Positions 48,322 through 53,924 of a DNA stretch of 53,924 nucleotides are shown here, piece by piece. Both the position numbers and the translations under genes were made by a program. The DNA lies in NCBI GenBank assembly GCA_902590435.1, contig CACIWU010000004.1, positions 1-53,924 of the forward strand, written 5' to 3'. Each line of letters opens with the position of its first letter. The stretch's first letter is position 1. Source of the DNA: an uncultured SAR324 cluster bacterium. Its GTDB lineage: Bacteria > SAR324 > NAC60-12. The notes under the pieces are model-generated. The model had not been told where the DNA came from. It was given only the letters and a program-made list of their open reading frames with translations, and did no database searches.

Positions 48322-48654
48322 ATGAAATTAATTACAGGTTATTTAGGTCAAGATTTACAACTTGAAGCGAGCCTTTCAACTAGTGAAAGCCTTCGGATTG
48401 ATTGTACTTACGTGGGAAATATTTCAAGTGAAAACATAATTATTGTTGGAGAATTTGGTAATATAAGAGGAGATATTAAAGCACCTGTAGTTAGAGTTGA
48501 TGGTCAGGTACATGGTAATTTAAAAGCTAGCAAACTAGTGGAACTAATGAAAAATGCAAGAATAAAAGGGAATATTTTCACTCCAGTTGGTGGTTTAGAA
48601 ATGAGAATAGGAAGTAACTTTGAAGGAAATTTTATAATGGATACATCTGGATAA
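48322..48654 (+). CDS. Bactofilin-like polymer-forming protein
   Basis: 110 aa; IIIVGEFGNIRGDIKAPVVRVDGQVHGNLKASKLVELMKNARIKGNIFTPVGGLEMRIGSNFEGN beta-helix repeats. Confidence 0.85.
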   Translation: MKLITGYLGQDLQLEASLSTSESLRIDCTYVGNISSENIIIVGEFGNIRGDIKAPVVRVDGQVHGNLKASKLVELMKNARIKGNIFTPVGGLEMRIGSNFEGNFIMDTSG

Positions 48655-48675
48655 TATTTTTGAAAGACTTGTGAA

Positions 48676-49239
48676 TTAAGCAATGGATTGTTTTTGATTT
48701 GATTTTGGGATGTCCAACACACTAATCTCAGATTCTTTTTTTATGGGAATGTTTGGTGCTAACTTCGACGAATAAGTTTTAGAAGCTGTATTACTTTCTG
48801 CTTGCATTAATTCGGCAAATTTAGGCAATTTTAAAAACTTGAATAATCTTGGTAATTCTTCTTCATTTCTTATTTTTTCTTTAATTATTTCAGGAAGATT
48901 ATCTATATTTTTTAATTCTATACTTTCAGCTTCCGGCTGTTTCAAAAGCATCTTTCTGTCATCTTCTCCCATTAATTCAATTTGATTTTTTACTGCACCA
49001 ACAAATCCATCAACAGCTGCATCTGGTAATTTTTGTTGAAAAATTAAATTTTCGATTCTTGAGAGTACTTTTAAATATTGAGAAGTTTCATTTCTCTCAG
49101 CTCCTTTTACAAAATTTTCATTTTCATGAATTTTTAAGTTGTCTGAATTGTTAATTTTTGAAGAAGTTTTATCATTACCCGCTACTTGTCTCTCCAAGCC
49201 TGATTGTTTTTGAGGAATTGTTTTTGAAGAGACTTGCAT
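48676..49239 (-). CDS. Hypothetical hydrophilic protein
   Basis: 187-aa clean ORF; no recognised motif. Confidence 0.6.
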   Translation of the reverse strand: MQVSSKTIPQKQSGLERQVAGNDKTSSKINNSDNLKIHENENFVKGAERNETSQYLKVLSRIENLIFQQKLPDAAVDGFVGAVKNQIELMGEDDRKMLLKQPEAESIELKNIDNLPEIIKEKIRNEEELPRLFKFLKLPKFAELMQAESNTASKTYSSKLAPNIPIKKESEISVLDIPKSNQKQSIA

Positions 49240-49442
49240 AACTAAATTATTCTTAATAAGATTTTTTAAGATTTTAAAGTTACAATCCCGGCATTCAAGT
49301 ATTGAGCCAATTTTTAAGTTTTTTAATTAAATTCCAGCTTGATTTAAAATCAAATTTTCTTGAATATTAGAATGAGATTTTGATAATTTTTTTGATTCTG
49401 AATTAAACAGTTAAATACAATTTAATAGATTTAAACTAATTT

Positions 49443-50162
49443 ATGCTAATTATTCCAGCTATTGATTTGAGTGAGGGGCGATGTGTTAGGCTAATTCAGG
49501 GTAAAGCCAACTCAGAAACTGTATACTCTAAAAATCCCACTGCCATGGCCATGAAATTTGAACAGGCTGGTGCAAAAAGAATACATTTAGTTGATTTAGA
49601 TGGAGCTTTCAAGGGTAAATCCGTCAACAAAGATTGTATCAGAGCTATAGTTAAAAACGTATCAGTTCCAGTACAAGTGGGAGGAGGAATTCGTAAAGAA
49701 GAAGATATTGAAAGAATGTTTGATCTTGGAGTTAAATCAGTAATTGTAGGAACTTTAGCAGTTAAAAAACCTAAAATTTTGGAAAATTCTATAAAACGTT
49801 ATCCAGGAGAAAAAATTATTCTTGGGATTGATATGCTAAAACGTAAAATTGCAATACAAGGATGGCAAAAAGAAACTTCAATTGATGATGTAGAATTTGC
49901 AAAAAGATGGAGAGAGACTGGTATACAAAGAGTTGTTTTCACAGATATTTCGCGAGATGGCATGCTTAAAGGTACGAATATTTTAGCACTGAAAGATTTT
50001 GCAAATCGTTCTAAATTAAAAGTTGTAGCGTCCGGAGGAATCTCTTCTATTGCCGATCTTAATCAAATTAACCATCTGAAAGATTATGGAGTTGATCAAG
50101 TAATAATTGGAAAAGCTATCTATGAAGGAAAAATCCATCTAGAAGATATATTTGAATGTTAG
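49443..50162 (+). CDS. hisA: Phosphoribosylformimino-5-aminoimidazole carboxamide ribotide isomerase
   Basis: MLIIPAIDLSEGRCVRLIQGKA, VQVGGGIRKEEDIERM, VVASGGISS. Confidence 0.95.
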   Translation: MLIIPAIDLSEGRCVRLIQGKANSETVYSKNPTAMAMKFEQAGAKRIHLVDLDGAFKGKSVNKDCIRAIVKNVSVPVQVGGGIRKEEDIERMFDLGVKSVIVGTLAVKKPKILENSIKRYPGEKIILGIDMLKRKIAIQGWQKETSIDDVEFAKRWRETGIQRVVFTDISRDGMLKGTNILALKDFANRSKLKVVASGGISSIADLNQINHLKDYGVDQVIIGKAIYEGKIHLEDIFEC

Positions 50163-50950
50163 CTCGCAGAATAATTCCATGTCTCGATATTAAGGAGGGA
50201 AGAGTAGTAAAAGGTATCAATTTTTTAAATTTACGTGATGCTGGTGATCCTGTAGAACTTGCACAACGTTACAACAGGCAATCTGCTGACGAACTTGTAT
50301 TTCTTGATATCAATGCGACTAAAGAAAATAGAGGAACAACGATTTCTCTCGCTACTCGTTTGGCACGTGAATTGTTTATACCATTTACTATAGGGGGTGG
50401 AATTTCATCCATCGAGGATATTCAAGCTCTTGTGACTGCTGGGGCAGACAAAGTTTCAATAAATTCGTCAGCTATAAGAAATCCTAATTTAATTACAGAA
50501 GCGGCAAAGCGCTTTGGTTCTCAGTGTATTGTGCTTGCAATTGATGCAAGAAAACGTAATCATATACATCCCAAAAATAAATCTAGCATACAACAATCTA
50601 CTTGGGAAGTATTTAGCCACGGTGGAAGTCGTCCTACAAACATAGAAGCATTGGAATGGGCTAAGGAAATGGAGAATCGTGGTGCAGGAGAAATTTTGCT
50701 AACTAGTATGGATAATGATGGAAAAAAGGATGGATTTGATATAGAATTAACTTCTACTATAAGTGAAAATCTAAATATACCTGTCATTGCATCTGGTGGC
50801 GCAGGATATTTAAAACACTTTAGAGATGCATTCAGCCAAGGGAAAGCAGATGCTGTTCTTGCAGCTTCAGTATTTCACTATGGGAAATATACTGTTTCGC
50901 AGGTTAAAGAATATCTGAGTAAATACGATATACCAGTGCGTATTGTTTAA
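50156..50950 (+). CDS. hisF: Imidazole glycerol phosphate synthase subunit HisF
   Basis: [56 protein letters not shown]; overlaps hisA by 7 bp. Confidence 0.95.
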   Translation: MLARRIIPCLDIKEGRVVKGINFLNLRDAGDPVELAQRYNRQSADELVFLDINATKENRGTTISLATRLARELFIPFTIGGGISSIEDIQALVTAGADKVSINSSAIRNPNLITEAAKRFGSQCIVLAIDARKRNHIHPKNKSSIQQSTWEVFSHGGSRPTNIEALEWAKEMENRGAGEILLTSMDNDGKKDGFDIELTSTISENLNIPVIASGGAGYLKHFRDAFSQGKADAVLAASVFHYGKYTVSQVKEYLSKYDIPVRIV

Positions 50951-50972
50951 AATATATTTTTTAAAATAAATT

Positions 50973-51560
50973 ATGTTTTTAGGTATAAAATACAATAGAT
51001 TACATGAATTTTTTTCATTTATATTATTTGCAATTTTATTTGAAAGTTCTGGTTTTGTTCTAGCAAATGATGAAAGTCACAGTCGAAATGTGAATAAGAG
51101 AGTTCAATCAATTGCTAGTGGTAAATTAAAATTAGATAAATCATCATACTCTGTTGCTAGAGTTAGATTTTCCACACCTAACCCAGAATTGCTTACACCT
51201 CAATCCTCTTCCAAAAACTATGAGACAATATCTCCTAAAACACTCGTAAAGTTAAGATTTTCTCCTCTTTATTATCAGCAAAAAAAGTTTGGTAAGCAAA
51301 TTATACGAGGTACATATGCATCTAACTCAAAAGGACGTGCAAAATCATTTAATGTAGACACTAATGGTGTAAAAAGATTTTGCAACACTAATGCTACTAC
51401 ACATTTTTGTATCAGAGAAGGAGCAAATACTATACGATACATGGGGAACACTCCACGAAAACATGCCAGAAATATTGATTTCAGTGATAAAAACATCTTC
51501 CACAAAAGACAAGAATCAAAAAATTTTGCACAGCAATTATTAAAGCAGTCTAATCGCTAA
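50973..51560 (+). CDS. Hypothetical secreted/membrane-anchored protein
   Basis: 195 aa with N-terminal hydrophobic signal (FFSFILFAILFESSGFVLANDE). Confidence 0.6.
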   Translation: MFLGIKYNRLHEFFSFILFAILFESSGFVLANDESHSRNVNKRVQSIASGKLKLDKSSYSVARVRFSTPNPELLTPQSSSKNYETISPKTLVKLRFSPLYYQQKKFGKQIIRGTYASNSKGRAKSFNVDTNGVKRFCNTNATTHFCIREGANTIRYMGNTPRKHARNIDFSDKNIFHKRQESKNFAQQLLKQSNR

Positions 51561-51564
51561 AATA

Positions 51565-53157
51565 ATGCAAAAAAATCATAAAAATTTAATTAGACTAGCA
51601 GACACATTTACAATGCGTGAAATGGACAAACGCGCAATTGAAAAATTTGGGCTCAATGGATTGGTTTTAATGGAAAATGCGGCTCGCAGTGTAGCAGATT
51701 GGCTGGAACGAAATAAATTAAAAAATGAATCTGAAACACTTGTTGTCGTTTGTTGTGGTAAAGGTAACAATGGTGGAGATGGCTTTGCAATCGCAAGACT
51801 TTTGACCAACAGAGGTTATAATGTTTCTGTAGTTGACTCTGGCATAGCAAAAAAACAAAATGCAAGAGAGAACCAAATTATCTGGGAGAAGTTTGGCGAA
51901 AGCGCATCTTTCCCAGATTCAAATGCCACTCGCTTGATAGAAGAAGCAGATGTCCTTATAGATGCTATATTTGGAATTGGGATAGACCAGAATGTTGAGG
52001 GTGCTTACCGAGAATGGATTGAAATTTTCAACCTCAACAAAAAAGCCTTAAAGATTGCTGTTGACATTCCTTCAGGAGTTTCGACTGATGATAGTAAAAT
52101 TTTCGGTATAGCGGCCGAATGTGATCACACTATTACTTTTCAAAAAGGTAAACCTGGTTGTTACCAATATCCAGGGTTGCATTACTGTGGATTTATACAT
52201 ATAGCCGACATATCAGTTCCCGAATATTGGCCCGAATTTAATAATTCGAAAAAAGATGAAGATAACCAAATTATATATCAACCAAAGACATTTTTGTTAA
52301 CTAATAAATTTGTCAGGAATCTATTGCCAAAAAAACTTCCTGATTCCCACAAAGGTTCTTCTGGTAATTTGTTAACTATCTGCGGCTCTATTGGTATGAG
52401 TGGAGCCGCAAGCCTTGCAAGTATGGGAGGACTAAAAAGTGGTGCAGGTGTGGTAAAAGCATGTGTTCCAAATGAATTAAGAGACAACCTTCCAGGTCAA
52501 ACTGGAGAAATTATAACAACTAGTCCAAAAAATGCCTCTGAATATTTTTCTGAAGAACATGCAGATTTCGTCGAACAACTTGCATTAGTTAGTGATGCTG
52601 TTGTTATGGGATGTGGACTAGGAGTCAATTCCCAAACAGCAAAATTTGTTCAAAAACTTTCAAAACATATAAAGGGGCCCTTGCTAATTGACGCAGATGG
52701 ATTAAACAATTTGGAAAAGACTAATCTGTCTGAAAGACTCGATATTTCAATTATAACTCCCCATCCCTTAGAATTATCACGACTCTGTGGAAAAAGTGTT
52801 ACAGAAATCCAAGAAAATAGAATTGCAACAGTTAGGAAATTATCAAGAGAATGGAATGTAGTTTTATTGTTAAAAGGAGCTTATTCAATAATAGGAACTC
52901 CTGAATCAGAAATTTTTATAAATCCTACAGGTAATCATGCTCTTGCGACAGCAGGCTCTGGAGATGTGTTAAGTGGTTTTATTGGAGGTTTTCTCGCACA
53001 GGGGCTCTCACCTTTGAATGCAACTCTTATAGGTTCTTATATTCATGGTCTGGCAGCAGAATGTTTTACTGAAAAAACAAATTCAGACCAAATGGTTGCA
53101 AGTGATCTATTTGAAGGGCTGAAAATGGCAAAGAATTTAATAAAAAATGAAAAGTAA
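51565..53157 (+). CDS. nnr: Bifunctional NAD(P)H-hydrate epimerase/dehydratase
   Basis: MREMDKRAIEKFGLNGLVLMENAARSVA, CCGKGNNGGDGFAIARLL, HKGSSGNLLTICGS, ITPHPLELSRL, ATAGSGDVLSGFIGGFLAQG. Confidence 0.94.
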   Translation: MQKNHKNLIRLADTFTMREMDKRAIEKFGLNGLVLMENAARSVADWLERNKLKNESETLVVVCCGKGNNGGDGFAIARLLTNRGYNVSVVDSGIAKKQNARENQIIWEKFGESASFPDSNATRLIEEADVLIDAIFGIGIDQNVEGAYREWIEIFNLNKKALKIAVDIPSGVSTDDSKIFGIAAECDHTITFQKGKPGCYQYPGLHYCGFIHIADISVPEYWPEFNNSKKDEDNQIIYQPKTFLLTNKFVRNLLPKKLPDSHKGSSGNLLTICGSIGMSGAASLASMGGLKSGAGVVKACVPNELRDNLPGQTGEIITTSPKNASEYFSEEHADFVEQLALVSDAVVMGCGLGVNSQTAKFVQKLSKHIKGPLLIDADGLNNLEKTNLSERLDISIITPHPLELSRLCGKSVTEIQENRIATVRKLSREWNVVLLLKGAYSIIGTPESEIFINPTGNHALATAGSGDVLSGFIGGFLAQGLSPLNATLIGSYIHGLAAECFTEKTNSDQMVASDLFEGLKMAKNLIKNEK

Positions 53158-53222
53158 TTATAAATTAAATAGTTATTTTTTTGACAAAATCTATTTTAAA
53201 AAAATTAATTATAAAAAATATT

Positions 53223-53924
53223 ATGTCTCTTGAATCTAATACTTCTGAACTACATTTATTAGGAAGCCAGAATTTTTTGCATCCTTTCACTGATCCTAAA
53301 TCAATACTTAAAGATGGCTCAAGAATAATTTCTCGAGCAGAAGGTATATATCTTTGGGATTCAGAAGGGGAAAAAATACTCGATGCAATGGCTGGACTTT
53401 GGTGTGTCAATGTTGGTTATGGTCGAGAAAAACTTGCAAAAGTAGCATTCGAACAATTAAGAATCTTGCCTTATTATAACAGTTTTTTCAAAACAACAAC
53501 ACCACCAACAATTTCTCTCTCAAAGAAATTAGTTGAAATTACACCTGAAAACTTCAACCATGCTTTTTTTACAAACTCTGGTTCAGAAGCAAATGACACA
53601 GTAATCAGGACAGCAAGAAGATATTGGCGTTTATTAAACAAACCTAAAAGGCGAGTGATTATAAGTCGTAAGGAAGCCTATCATGGAAGCACTATAGCTG
53701 CTGCTAGTTTGGGTGGACAAAGTTTTGCTCACGAAATGGATGGGCTTCCAATTCCGGACATTGTTCATATAGACTGTCCATATTGGTATAGACAAGGAGG
53801 AGATTTAACTCCTGAAGAGTTTGGAATTAAAAACGCACAAAATTTGGAAAAAAAAATTAATGAAATAGGATCAGAAAACGTTGCTGCATTTATTGGAGAA
53901 CCAATTCAAGGGGCAGGAGGATTG
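53223..53924 (+). CDS. Class III aminotransferase, N-terminal part (truncated by window end)
   Basis: MSLESNTSELHLLGSQNFLHPFTDPKSIL..., LDAMAGLWCVNVGYGREKL, FFTNSGSEANDTVIRTARRYW, YHGSTIAAASLGG. Confidence 0.9.
   Translation, partial: MSLESNTSELHLLGSQNFLHPFTDPKSILKDGSRIISRAEGIYLWDSEGEKILDAMAGLWCVNVGYGREKLAKVAFEQLRILPYYNSFFKTTTPPTISLSKKLVEITPENFNHAFFTNSGSEANDTVIRTARRYWRLLNKPKRRVIISRKEAYHGSTIAAASLGGQSFAHEMDGLPIPDIVHIDCPYWYRQGGDLTPEEFGIKNAQNLEKKINEIGSENVAAFIGEPIQGAGGL

Noticed and set aside
1-53924. CRISPR arrays, tRNA/rRNA genes, transposons, phage genes
   Set aside because: Looked for repeat-spacer periodicity, T-arm like motifs, transposase or integrase motifs by eye; none found. Covariance-model searches were not possible here

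Overview
The window is an AT-rich, densely coded Gram-negative bacterial chromosome segment; kdsB, LolA-like and DUF1302-like outer-membrane proteins, tatB and rodA support the Gram-negative assignment. No rRNA, tRNA, CRISPR array or transposase was recognised. The left 10 kb is a nitrogen/methylated-amine cluster: amt, a small membrane ORF, a GlnT/GmaS-type glutamine synthetase homologue, a DUF1989+GcvT fusion resembling trimethylamine-N-oxide demethylase (Tdm), a second GS homologue, a split glutamate-synthase-like GlxB/C/D (MgsABC-type) trio, and a 126-aa orphan. This looks like an N-methylglutamate-pathway-type module, with no heterotetrameric MgdABCD dehydrogenase in the window. A single-subunit DAO-type FAD oxidoreductase lies about 3 kb further on, with two uncharacterised small genes downstream. 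The rest is mostly housekeeping (gltX, rodA, tatB, kdsB, tpm, prfB, yajQ, hflX, murA, hisA, hisF, nnrDE, rluD) plus a Gld-like ABC operon, a FAAL-ACP gene, a FlgO/CsgG-like+SUMF1 fusion, an S41 lipoprotein protease and a HelD/UvrD-like helicase. Items missing from or truncated in the ORF track are: the prfB +1 programmed frameshift, a CTG-start lipoprotein ORF, a 52-aa ORF, and a possible RND/MMPL transporter remnant. I also found a perfect 18-bp inverted repeat inside the GldG-like CDS. All family assignments come from reading motifs by eye; no searches were run.
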